Of a stretch of DNA of 64,000 bases, positions 48,656 to 56,831 are shown one piece after another (within the stretch, counting starts at the first letter, position 1; every line of letters begins with the position of its first letter). The notes below the pieces were generated by a model. It was not told the origin of the DNA and ran no database searches. It worked only from the letters and a program-made list of their open reading frames with translations. This DNA comes from CAUPWF01 sp964367905 (GTDB taxonomy: Bacteria > Bacillota > Clostridia > Lachnospirales > Lachnospiraceae). Location of the stretch: positions 1-64,000 of the forward strand of contig CAYIZP010000007.1 in assembly GCA_964367905.1 (NCBI GenBank), written 5' to 3'. A program made the translations under genes and the position numbers.

Positions 48656-50923
48656 TTACGGCTGAGACCAACAACGTCGGAACTCTTCCCGAAACTCAAT
48701 CAAATTATCTGGATTAGGTAACCCTTTTTTATCTAGGCTGCCTAGTCCTTTTTGTTGGATGTATTCCTGCATCTGATTGATATCTTCTTCCTCTATAACC
48801 CACACCTCCTGCGAATGCTCCAGCTCGCCACTAGATAGTACTCCTAGGGTTTCTTTCAGTAATGAACTATATTCTGTGTTCTCTGACCAGATTGATTTCG
48901 AATCAATGGTATGCAAAAATTCCTCCTCTACGAATCGTAGTCTCATCAAATCTTCCTCTAGGAATTTTAAACTCCCATCTATAATATGCATTTTAACTTG
49001 CTGCTGCGTAAGATTGCCAACACTATCAATCGCCTCATAAATCACATCAGCTTCTCCTTCTACTCCCCATACAGATTCCAGTGAATCAAAATTTGCAACA
49101 TAAAAGCTCTCCTGATTATCCAACTCCCCATCTTCACGATCAGCTGCACTGGCAAACCCTAAAACATACGCTTCATCCACATGTCCATTTTTTATTTCGT
49201 CCAAGGTGATATAGATGTCATAAGCTTCAATTCTAGGACCTTCATCCCAAACAGCATATAAGTTCACAATCGGAATATCCTGATTTCTATTCTCTGGTAT
49301 TTTCACGTGTTCTACCTTTGAATTCGTTCCAAAATCACTATGTGGATTCGCCTTTGTTGCCCCACCTTCTGACGTTGCTTCTTCTAGTAGTTTCACCCCA
49401 CTATAGGTTTGTCCCAATTCATATGCTGCATCTAGTGCCTCGTCCCCTTGTTTTTTGAAACTCCACCCTACAACCGTTTCCGAGATCCTTTGTTTCATCT
49501 CTGTGCCATAGATTTGATCCACATAAGAGACCTCCTTTTCTTTCGTAAAATGAAGGTCCTCATCATTTGCATTATCAAACAACTGGTATTCTGCCATTTC
49601 TGATTGCTGGTGATACAATGCCACATCTTCCTCAAACAAATCCGCCCCAGCACTCTGATTATTCCCCATATATGCAACATGAATATTTGCCAACTTCCAC
49701 CTTGCACGAATGACAACATCTCCCACGGTTCTCTTGCTCAATTCCTCATACAATTCTTGCACATGATTAAACTCTGCTCCCCGCCCTTCGTTAATACCAG
49801 TAATTTTTTCTTCGCCCAGATACCAGCCTTCAAATATATACCCTGCTCTGTTGGGTTCATAGAGTGATATCCCATACAAAATCGTATAGCTTGTTGGATT
49901 TCGCTTATCATTGATTCCACCGTCCAGTTCATAGGTAATCGTATACTCTTCTGGGAAATAGATGAGGTCAAATTTCATCACCTGCTCTCTCTGCTCGACT
50001 ACAATGTTGATATCATATCCATTATGATAACTTCCCTCTATATCACCCGTTCCAAATACACTGGGTGACACAAACCCTTTTGGTATAGTTTCTAACAAAT
50101 GCTCTCCCAGAGAAAATTTCTCTCCACCGCGCTTCGTAACCTCTCGCAATTCTAGCAAGAACAGTCCCGCCTCTCCTGTGTTTGTCGTCCCTATTTGAAA
50201 TCCGCTCGCATAAGAATGAATCTGATTCACATAAGATGGAGGTAATATATTTTCACCTTCAAAATATATGACTTTATTCACATAATTATCTCTAATATTT
50301 TGGATACTAACCGACGAAAATCCACGTTTTAATAGTTCACTATAGAATGTGCTTCTCTGATCTTCATGTTTCAAATTATAAGGGCCAGCCAACACCTTCT
50401 CTTCTCCATTCATAATTGCAACAATCGCATTAAACTTCAATTCTATGGTATTTCCGAACAAGTTATAAATATCCACCCCTTGTTTTTTCATTCGTTGATT
50501 GATTGCCTCCGAAGGAATTTGATACAAAACATATTGATAGGTTCTTCCACCTTCTACCTGTTGCACTGAAGTAACCTTCAAATCGGAATCCGTAGTATCC
50601 TGTCCAGCAATCGTCCCAAATGAAATTGTAAAATCCGCACTCAGACCTGTCTCAATATTTTTAAAGTCTACCTGCCACCCCACTGTACGATAATACAACT
50701 CACTGATTCCAACTCTAGCCTTTGTCGCCCAATAAATACTTCCCTCCTGTTCGATGGCTGTAATTCCATTGTTGGCTAAATTCGAAAAAACACTGATTGG
50801 ATTATTATAATCAATCGCATTGGCTCTTATTTCTCTTCCACATTGACCTAGTAGGACCATGATAATAATTATCATCACTATCCCGATTCTACTATATTGT
50901 CCAAAATAATTGTTTTTTGACAT
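48656..50923 (-). CDS. Large secreted protein with InlB-type repeat and Ig-like domain, last gene of the Tad-like operon
   Basis: The 755-residue protein has an N-terminal hydrophobic segment (IVMIIIIMVLLG) ending in a signal-peptidase-like ANA site near residue 36. Residues about 40-320 are beta-rich and unknown. Residues about 326-411 hold a Listeria-Bacteroides repeat (YTITYELDGGINDKRNPTSY, then GYIFEGWYL and ARWK). Residues about 580-690 resemble an Ig/cadherin-like domain (GPRIEAYDIYITLDEIKNG, YEAIDSVGNLTQQQVKM). There is no LPxTG or C-terminal anchor. It overlaps the upstream gene by 46 bp, behind GAAGGGAG. It may be the adhesive or tip component of the pilus-like machine; that role is inference. 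Confidence 0.75.
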   Translation of the reverse strand: MSKNNYFGQYSRIGIVMIIIIMVLLGQCGREIRANAIDYNNPISVFSNLANNGITAIEQEGSIYWATKARVGISELYYRTVGWQVDFKNIETGLSADFTISFGTIAGQDTTDSDLKVTSVQQVEGGRTYQYVLYQIPSEAINQRMKKQGVDIYNLFGNTIELKFNAIVAIMNGEEKVLAGPYNLKHEDQRSTFYSELLKRGFSSVSIQNIRDNYVNKVIYFEGENILPPSYVNQIHSYASGFQIGTTNTGEAGLFLLELREVTKRGGEKFSLGEHLLETIPKGFVSPSVFGTGDIEGSYHNGYDINIVVEQREQVMKFDLIYFPEEYTITYELDGGINDKRNPTSYTILYGISLYEPNRAGYIFEGWYLGEEKITGINEGRGAEFNHVQELYEELSKRTVGDVVIRARWKLANIHVAYMGNNQSAGADLFEEDVALYHQQSEMAEYQLFDNANDEDLHFTKEKEVSYVDQIYGTEMKQRISETVVGWSFKKQGDEALDAAYELGQTYSGVKLLEEATSEGGATKANPHSDFGTNSKVEHVKIPENRNQDIPIVNLYAVWDEGPRIEAYDIYITLDEIKNGHVDEAYVLGFASAADREDGELDNQESFYVANFDSLESVWGVEGEADVIYEAIDSVGNLTQQQVKMHIIDGSLKFLEEDLMRLRFVEEEFLHTIDSKSIWSENTEYSSLLKETLGVLSSGELEHSQEVWVIEEEDINQMQEYIQQKGLGSLDKKGLPNPDNLIEFREEFRRCWSQP

Positions 50924-51264
50924 CGCACACTCCCTTCCGATTGGTCTCCATAGAAAAACTTCTGTGTGATATCTACTGCCAGAATTCCCTTTTCCACATC
51001 AGCCATCACTACATGAACAATCAGTGTGGACTCTGATTCAAGCTGCATAATTAGGTTTTGTATAAACTCTGTTTTGAGCTCTATATCATCCACTCCAGTC
51101 CCACGATGATGCAATAACACACTGCTCGCACTGCTATGAATTGCCTCTGTCAAGTTTTCTCTCACTTCCTCGCTCCGCGATTGCCTTGAAACAATATTAT
51201 TAAATATGCCTACAAAGACCACAATCATACACAGAGCAATACAACCAATGATGATTTGTTTCAT
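50878..51264 (-). CDS. TadE/DUF4320-like pseudopilin
   Basis: The 128-residue protein has one membrane helix at residues 3-22 (IIIGCIALCMIVVFVGIFNN) followed by about 100 residues with alpha/beta character, ending in a beta-rich LAVDITQKFFYGDQSEGS region. Size and layout match TadE/F-type minor pilins. It starts in an ATGA overlap with the gene before, behind AAGGAGG. It has no classic prepilin cleavage site that I can place. Its 3' end contains the start of the 755-residue protein gene. Confidence 0.6.
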   Translation of the reverse strand: MKQIIIGCIALCMIVVFVGIFNNIVSRQSRSEEVRENLTEAIHSSASSVLLHHRGTGVDDIELKTEFIQNLIMQLESESTLIVHVVMADVEKGILAVDITQKFFYGDQSEGSVRCQKTIILDNIVESG

Positions 51265-51752
51265 TTATCCTCCTTCTTACTTTTTGCCTGCCTATTGACA
51301 GTAATATCGCACCAACGCTTCGTGCTCAACCCAACACTATCACATGCATAGACCTGCACACTATATATGCCAGGTACATCGAATATAAATGTTCTATAAT
51401 CTTGCTCTGACTCTTTTATTCCTTCCGCATTTTCTAACATTAACACTTCCTCTCCATCCCTCTTTATACTTAAGATATAGCAAGGAATTTCATTGCCGCT
51501 TGCATCGACTGTTTCAAACAGTTGTGTCAAATCTACTGGCTCACCTATTAGAATTGTCTCTGTTCTTATTTTTTGCACAATATTAGGCAAATCTCGATTA
51601 TAGTACTCTCTATCCTCTCCTATTTCTAATGTCGACTCAGCCTCAACCTTCAACTGATTATTCCAATGGACAGAGAAAAAAAATGTGATGCACCCCAATG
51701 CTCCTATAGATGCAAACATTAGTCCTTTGTAATGAGTAAATATAACTTTCAT
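51261..51752 (-). CDS. Membrane-anchored Ig-like protein of the Tad-like operon
   Basis: The 163-residue protein has one membrane helix at about residues 11-29 (LMFASIGALGCITFFFSVHW), then an outside domain. The last 90 residues (EPVDLTQLFETVDASGNEIP and DVPGIYSVQVYACDSVGLST) look like an Ig-like or PKD-like beta sandwich. Two cysteines (in IPCYIL and RWCDIT) may form a disulfide. Similar beta sandwiches occur in the 755-residue protein, suggesting they act together outside the cell. No family name is recognised. Confidence 0.55.
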   Translation of the reverse strand: MKVIFTHYKGLMFASIGALGCITFFFSVHWNNQLKVEAESTLEIGEDREYYNRDLPNIVQKIRTETILIGEPVDLTQLFETVDASGNEIPCYILSIKRDGEEVLMLENAEGIKESEQDYRTFIFDVPGIYSVQVYACDSVGLSTKRWCDITVNRQAKSKKEDK

Positions 51753-51765
51753 TCAACCAGCTCCT

Positions 51766-51873
51766 TTATCTGACCAATGTGCTTTCATACAAGAGATATA
51801 ACAGTCTAATTATTCCACTCCCCAATATAATTAGAAGTATCATCTCACCATACTGTTCTATAACTTCCTTCAC
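51766..51873 (-). CDS. Tiny pilin-like protein (35 residues)
   Basis: The 35-residue product begins MKEVIEQYGEMILLIILGSG and is one amphipathic/hydrophobic helix. Its GTG start overlaps the stop of the 56-residue gene (GTGA), behind GGAGGGGG seven bases upstream, which supports translation. The N-terminal pattern M(K/G)E(I/V)(I/F)E(Q/E)YG is shared with the 56- and 62-residue proteins of this operon, resembling a shortened Flp-type pilin helix with a conserved Glu. It is too short for most gene finders. It could also be a small membrane stabiliser of the machine. Confidence 0.55.
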   Translation of the reverse strand: MKEVIEQYGEMILLIILGSGIIRLLYLLYESTLVR

Positions 51874-52040
51874 AATAGTCCCCCTCCTATCGCTGCAATC
51901 ACATTTTCTCTAATCAGCGATACCACATTACTCACATCAACATTATGATTGATGCATAGCAATGGTATTAAAGCCAATATCACGCCTGCGCTAATTACAC
52001 CTAAGATTAATGCTCCGTATTCCTCTATGATTTCTCCCAT
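51870..52040 (-). CDS. Small Flp/Tad-like pilin (56 residues)
   Basis: The 56-residue product begins MGEIIEEYGALILGVISAGV, a hydrophobic helix preceded by an acidic stretch as in class III (Flp) pilins, and ends in a short polar part with a Gly-rich tail (AAIGGGLL). GAGAGGAGG precedes the ATG at 52040. The same start pattern occurs in two other small proteins of the operon. There is no long leader peptide, so if processed at all the cleavage would differ from typical Flp prepilins. Confidence 0.6.
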   Translation of the reverse strand: MGEIIEEYGALILGVISAGVILALIPLLCINHNVDVSNVVSLIRENVIAAIGGGLL

Positions 52041-52066
52041 AGCTTGCCTCCTCTCTTGAATTTATG

Positions 52067-52450
52067 CTAGCGCGCATATCCTTGAAACACATGCTCTGTT
52101 CTGACCTGAAACAGAGGCATTGTGTGTTCATATTCCAATCTCACATCTGCCATATAAATCTCCACCCCTGCACTGCCTATCGTATCCCAGTCGCCCACAG
52201 ATCGCTCACCTGTAAAGATGTTTTGACTATAGCATTGAACCGTTAAATCATACCCCAACTCACTTGCCTCTGAGATACACTCGCCGATTGCAGCCACATC
52301 ATAATCACTATTCTCCAAGATTGCTACCACATTCGATTTATAGGATTTAGCATTTGTAATTTCAATCATTGTTGTTAAAACCGAGACTCCTGTCATAAGC
52401 AACAAAATAATACAAATCATCCCTAAGAACCCTTTTATTATTTCTCCCAT
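52067..52450 (-). CDS. DUF4320/TadE-like minor pilin
   Basis: The 127-residue protein has a membrane helix at about 8-28 (FLGMICIILLLMTGVSVLTT), then an outside domain. The C-terminus (YMADVRLEYEHTMPLFQVRT, then HVFQGYAR) matches the ending typical of DUF4320-type proteins in clostridial Tad-like loci, in which a strand of alternating residues leads to a short Gly-Tyr tail. It shares size and layout with the 128-residue protein at 50878. It lies between the platform protein and the small pilins. Confidence 0.65.
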   Translation of the reverse strand: MGEIIKGFLGMICIILLLMTGVSVLTTMIEITNAKSYKSNVVAILENSDYDVAAIGECISEASELGYDLTVQCYSQNIFTGERSVGDWDTIGSAGVEIYMADVRLEYEHTMPLFQVRTEHVFQGYAR

Positions 52451-52464
52451 TCTTCTTCCTCACC

Positions 52465-53946
52465 TTATACTTGCATCTTCTGAATAAACAAAAACATAAA
52501 CATGGTCATATCTATCAACAGCTTAAACCCTGCAACTAATACAGGCAGTAAGAACAAACCATTCATAACTGCTAACTGACTTTCGTTCTGTCGAATTTCC
52601 GCCCTGTCTCTCAACCAATTACTACGCTCTATGATCTCTGCAATCTGCTTCTGTGCATCGCCAATATTACTAACTGTAAATGAATACAATAATTTCATAG
52701 AGAATAAAATCTCGGAATTTTGATATTCTTTTAGAAATTTAATATAAGGTTCAATGGACTTTGGGTCTTCCGATAAAGCTTCAATCAGCTTTTCAACTTC
52801 TGGCTTAATTATCTCTGGTGCATACTCATATGATTTCACGATAGCCGTTTGTACGTTCTCCACTTGTAACAAAAGTGCAATGTTGAGTAACCACTGTGGA
52901 AAAGCACATTCAACCGCTTCCGTGACAGATTTTTTATTGAGATAATAACCAATCTTATGTTGATTGATCAGAAGCACTGTGATTGTTCCACCCATAATCG
53001 ATAATGGAATATTTCTAACCCACATGCACAATACTGTTCCCGCAAACGGAATCGCCGCGTAGAAAAAACTGCACCACTGTTCTCGCTTTTCCATATATAA
53101 CTCCACCCTATGATATCGTTTTAGCACCATCTCATCTGATGTGCTACGAGATGTAATGTAATCTCTCAACAATTCCCCATCAACCTTTATATAAAGTAAA
53201 AGATAAATAACGAACGATAACAAGGTATTCAACTGATAGATTGGGATTTCAGTCAGACTCAAACTGTTTGGCAGGGTGTAAATCGTGAAGGTACATACCA
53301 TAAGAGATAGAACAATTGCAATCACAGTATTTCTCTTCCATGTCCGACATGCTTCTTTATTTTTCGCACATCGCTTTTGCCACAAGAGTTTATCCTCCAA
53401 CATAGCTTGAATAGCCAGTTCATACTTCCCTCCGATATTCTCTACTTTTACGAAATACTGATGAATTTGTTTGATAATCCGATTCGGATATGCCTCATAA
53501 ATAAATTCTAATGCTCTCTCAGATCTATCCCCTTCATAATATGTATGCTCCATAAAATGAATAGCTTGATTGATATAAGACTTTAGATTGCTCTGCTCGA
53601 AAATTGTCGCCGTTTCCTTAAGGGAATCCAATACCTTCGGTTGTCGCTTAAACGCATATAACATCGTTTCTATATACGCAATTGCATCCACAAATCGGTT
53701 TTCTTGGTATTTTCTTCTGTATGCATTGACGACAATTGTTGGCACCAGCAGTAATAAGGCTGCGTTAGCTACCATGATATAATAGATGTTCAATCGGTAA
53801 GCAATCCCTAGAATTGATACTCCCACAATCCCTAAAAACATATATCCCATGATTTGACGGTATCTAAACGTAAATCCCAACGAGACAACTGCACTACGTA
53901 GTCCCCAAGGTGCTATGATTTTTTTATTCTTATCTCTCTTTCGCAA
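52465..53946 (-). CDS. Tad-like inner-membrane platform protein (T2SS-F domain, TadB/TadC type)
   Basis: The 493-residue protein has membrane pairs near residues 30-75, 205-255 and 290-330 and a C-terminal helix near 470. Cytoplasmic helical parts around 80-200 (AIAYIETMLYAFKRQPKVLD) and 340-450 (SVTEAVECAFPQWLLNIALL) each resemble T2SS-F domains. One gene may thus replace the tadB/tadC pair. It starts with TTG behind GGGGAGGTG, 12 bp after the ATPase gene. It should form the membrane platform on which the ATPase acts. Confidence 0.75.
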   Translation of the reverse strand: MRKRDKNKKIIAPWGLRSAVVSLGFTFRYRQIMGYMFLGIVGVSILGIAYRLNIYYIMVANAALLLLVPTIVVNAYRRKYQENRFVDAIAYIETMLYAFKRQPKVLDSLKETATIFEQSNLKSYINQAIHFMEHTYYEGDRSERALEFIYEAYPNRIIKQIHQYFVKVENIGGKYELAIQAMLEDKLLWQKRCAKNKEACRTWKRNTVIAIVLSLMVCTFTIYTLPNSLSLTEIPIYQLNTLLSFVIYLLLYIKVDGELLRDYITSRSTSDEMVLKRYHRVELYMEKREQWCSFFYAAIPFAGTVLCMWVRNIPLSIMGGTITVLLINQHKIGYYLNKKSVTEAVECAFPQWLLNIALLLQVENVQTAIVKSYEYAPEIIKPEVEKLIEALSEDPKSIEPYIKFLKEYQNSEILFSMKLLYSFTVSNIGDAQKQIAEIIERSNWLRDRAEIRQNESQLAVMNGLFLLPVLVAGFKLLIDMTMFMFLFIQKMQV

Positions 53947-53958
53947 AATACACCTCCC

Positions 53959-55059
53959 CTATATGCGTCCACCCGCCCTTAGTTCCCTTCTAATATTTTC
54001 ATTTTCGAATGGAGACTCAATATACTTCTTCTCAAATCGCTTCAGCAAATTATCTGGCAAATCCTCTGATTTCAATTGCCCATCACCTGCAATCATATAT
54101 TGTTGATTCCTTCCACCCTCACGCTCAAAATAACAAATTTGGTCAATGCATCTCCGATACCCTCCTCCTTCATTTTTTTTAATCCGTATCAGCACACCGA
54201 TATCAACACTTCGATATACATCATTCTCTAGACGATCTGCATCATTTCGATTCTCCATCATATTGAGAATTCGATCTGGGATATTTCGGACATCATCGGT
54301 ATGCAATGTCGTAAACCCCTTTGTTCCTGTCGACCACCCCTCGATTAAATACTTCACCTCCGAAGATCTCGCCTCCGATAACATCAACCAATTGGGATTC
54401 TGTCGCAAACTTAATTTAATTGCCTTTGTATAGTCTAGATGTTCACATATTTTCATAGCTACACAATCTTTGTCCGGGTTCAACTCTGCATAACGCAGCT
54501 CGGGATTATCCTCAATAGTAATTACCCGTTCATTTTTTGAGATAAATTTAGAAAAGTATTTTGCGCATTCCGTTTTCCCAACTCCTGTCTCCCCACAAAA
54601 CACAATATTTAATTTAGCTTTCACGCAATTCGCCAATAGGTGCAACATCTCCGCTGTACAGTATTCGTTTTCAATTGCATTCACTGCGTTTATTCTACTC
54701 TTGGGCAAGGTCTTGCGAATACAGATGCTTGTTCCTGTCGTTGTAACACTTTCGTGAATGACACTGATTCTCAACTTCTCTGTTTCCGCCTCTAGCAAGT
54801 TCTCAACAGGATTAAATGGTTTCGATACCACATTACTAATCTTCTGAATCAACTGATTCACAAAGGGCTCTGTCAGTTGTAATCCGGAAATCAATTTGCG
54901 TACATTATTCACATTTCGAATCCAAACCTGTCTTCCATTGTAATCAATATCTGTAATCTGATCATCATCCACATATTTCCAGAGTGGACCAAAATCTTTT
55001 GATGATAAAGTGACTAGTTTTTTCCCGCCATCCCAAGATGTTTCCACTTTTTCTTCCAT
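53959..55059 (-). CDS. Tad-like secretion ATPase (TadA/CpaF family)
   Basis: The 366-residue VirB11-type ATPase has Walker A FCGETGVGKTECAKYF near residue 155, an Asp box ERVITIEDNPELRYAEL near 178, Walker B-like NWLMLSEARSSEV near 218 and His box KGFTTLHTDDVRNIPDRI near 245. The N-terminal domain (DDDQITDIDYNGRQVWI) is short but present. It would power pilus assembly or secretion through the platform protein. Start behind AGGGGAAA. It is the best-conserved member of the operon. Confidence 0.92.
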   Translation of the reverse strand: MEEKVETSWDGGKKLVTLSSKDFGPLWKYVDDDQITDIDYNGRQVWIRNVNNVRKLISGLQLTEPFVNQLIQKISNVVSKPFNPVENLLEAETEKLRISVIHESVTTTGTSICIRKTLPKSRINAVNAIENEYCTAEMLHLLANCVKAKLNIVFCGETGVGKTECAKYFSKFISKNERVITIEDNPELRYAELNPDKDCVAMKICEHLDYTKAIKLSLRQNPNWLMLSEARSSEVKYLIEGWSTGTKGFTTLHTDDVRNIPDRILNMMENRNDADRLENDVYRSVDIGVLIRIKKNEGGGYRRCIDQICYFEREGGRNQQYMIAGDGQLKSEDLPDNLLKRFEKKYIESPFENENIRRELRAGGRI

Positions 55060-55088
55060 AAAATTTCCCCTATGCTCTTCTTATGCGT

Positions 55089-55277
55089 CTATGGTGTTTC
55101 AATATTTGGTGACACAACAGCATCTCCAGCCGTATCTGTAAATTGCTCAATCACGGATAAAATGCCGTCTTGCAACACACCGTTCTCACTCAATACAAAC
55201 GTGATGATTGTAACCAAAGCCATAATTGCAACAACGGTGATAATAATCCCTCCATATTGTTCAAAAATTTCTTTCAT
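55089..55277 (-). CDS. Small Flp/Tad-like pilin (62 residues)
   Basis: The 62-residue product begins MKEIFEQYGGIIITVVAIMA, one hydrophobic helix after an acidic start, and continues with a polar C-terminal part (LSVIEQFTDTAGDAVVSPNI). It is the first and largest of three proteins with the MxEx(I/F)E(Q/E)YG start, and precedes the ATPase, so it is probably the major subunit. GGGAGG precedes the ATG. A consensus promoter lies 178 nt upstream. Confidence 0.65.
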   Translation of the reverse strand: MKEIFEQYGGIIITVVAIMALVTIITFVLSENGVLQDGILSVIEQFTDTAGDAVVSPNIETP

Positions 55278-55461
55278 GGCAAGCGTCCTCCCTTCTTCAA
55301 AGATTAATAAAAATCTATGTAAGCTATCTTATTTTAAATCAGTCTAAAATGAGAGACCTCACCCGTCTGATGTAAAATAAAATAGGAGTATTTAATTGTT
55401 TCTGGGAATAATACTGATTCGAATGAATCATAAAAATGATATTGCTAAAATTTGTACTTGA

Positions 55462-55490
55462 ATCATACATGATTTCGAATTTAATGTCAA
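55462..55490 (-). promoter_or_regulatory. Consensus promoter of the Tad-like operon
   Basis: On the minus strand TTGACA (55485-55490) and TATGAT (55462-55467) are spaced exactly 17 bp. The predicted start near 55455 leaves a leader of about 178 nt with several short hairpins, such as TGATTC with GAATCA and ATCAG with CTGAT. I recognise no known riboswitch in the leader. Confidence 0.7.
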
Positions 55491-55502
55491 GGGGAATTTT
55501 TT

Positions 55503-55536
55503 AAGGGGACAGAAATCCATCTGTCCCCCTTTTTTG
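55503..55536. terminator. Hairpin with T run between the pilus operon promoter and pfk paralogue 2
   Basis: AAGGGGACAG (55503-55512) pairs with CTGTCCCCCT (55521-55530), followed by a TTTTTT run. The T run suits plus-strand termination best, but the hairpin also lies 24 bp after the minus-strand phosphofructokinase stop and may insulate it from the divergent-in-line pilus promoter. Confidence 0.6.
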
Positions 55537-55559
55537 CGGAATACATTTTACTACGAAAA

Positions 55560-56795
55560 TCACTCGCCACCTTTGAAGAGATGTCTTGGAATTCCATCCA
55601 CCATAACTGGTGATACATCGCCTTGTATCAATGGTTTTACGTAAGATATGAACTCACCTGTCACATATGTTCCTTCTTTATTTACCCACTCGCGTGGTAC
55701 TACTTTTTCATCATTTGCAATCTTGTGTACATCCTTCACTTCTGTTCCACTCTGATACGGATCATCCGAAAAACGCACCAAGACTACCATCTTGCCTGTA
55801 TCGCCTTCATCTGCCGCCTTCACTGCTGCCCCTCCAACCTGGTACGCTTCTAAGATATCCACGCGTGATGCCAAATGAGATGCTGCTCTCTGCAAGGTAC
55901 TCAATTCAATCGCACGAGTCTTGCATCCAATTTCTCCCGCAATAAAGCTAGCAAGATAACTTGCTGTTCCTGATAATTGCTTATGTCCAAATGCATCCAC
56001 AAAATTTACACTAGAACCCATTTCACATACATAACTGCCATCTTTTAACTTAATGCCCTCTGATACCGCTACTACGACCGACATTTTCTTCGATAAGAGC
56101 TCTTTCACTCGCTCAAGGAATTTATCTAAATCAAATGGAATTTCTGGGAGATACATCAAATCTGGACCTGTACAGTCCTCCCCTTGTGCCAATGCCGCTG
56201 CCCCTGTAAGCCAACCTGCATTTCTTCCCATAATCTCTACAATGCTTACCAATCCCTTCGGATATTCTAGGCAGAATCCATCACGGATGATTTCTTTGAC
56301 CGATGTTCCAATATATTTTGCCGCGCTTCCATACCCTGGAGTATGATCGGTCAGCGCCAAATCATTATCGATTGTTTTTGGACAACCGATAAAACTAATC
56401 TTATGCCCTTTGATAATTGCATAGTCTGATAATTTCTTAATTGTATCCATAGAGTCATTTCCACCGATATAGATAAATGCTTCGATATCTAACTTATCCA
56501 ATATGGTAAAAATCTTGTCAAATACCTCCATGTTTTCATGGATTTCCGGTAATTTATACCGGCACGATCCCAAGTATGCCGCTGGTGTACGTTTCAACAA
56601 CTCCACGTCCAGTTCATTCGTAATATGCTCCGATAAGTCGATATATCTCTCATCCAATAACCCTTGAACTCCATATAACATACCGTATACTTTCTTCGCC
56701 CCTCTGTCCTTTGCTGTTCGATACACACCTGCTAGGCTTGAATTGATTGCTGCTGTTGGTCCACCTGATTGCCCTACGATTACGTTTCTCTTCAT
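55560..56795 (-). CDS. 6-phosphofructokinase, pyrophosphate-type (paralogue 2)
   Basis: The protein has about 411 residues, with VGQSGGPTAAINSSLAG at the start, GGNDSMDT near residue 114 and PKTIDNDLALTDHTPGYGSA near 138, the same pyrophosphate-type pattern as the paralogue at 47415. ATG 56795 is chosen because AAAGGGATGG precedes it; an ATG 12 bp earlier falls inside that site. Having two related PFKs suggests different roles or regulation. The C-terminus extends to GGE and differs from paralogue 1. PPi use inferred from motifs. Confidence 0.88.
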   Translation of the reverse strand: MKRNVIVGQSGGPTAAINSSLAGVYRTAKDRGAKKVYGMLYGVQGLLDERYIDLSEHITNELDVELLKRTPAAYLGSCRYKLPEIHENMEVFDKIFTILDKLDIEAFIYIGGNDSMDTIKKLSDYAIIKGHKISFIGCPKTIDNDLALTDHTPGYGSAAKYIGTSVKEIIRDGFCLEYPKGLVSIVEIMGRNAGWLTGAAALAQGEDCTGPDLMYLPEIPFDLDKFLERVKELLSKKMSVVVAVSEGIKLKDGSYVCEMGSSVNFVDAFGHKQLSGTASYLASFIAGEIGCKTRAIELSTLQRAASHLASRVDILEAYQVGGAAVKAADEGDTGKMVVLVRFSDDPYQSGTEVKDVHKIANDEKVVPREWVNKEGTYVTGEFISYVKPLIQGDVSPVMVDGIPRHLFKGGE

Positions 56796-56831
56796 TTTGA
56801 TAACCATCCCTTTCTCAGCTTCTTAATTATT

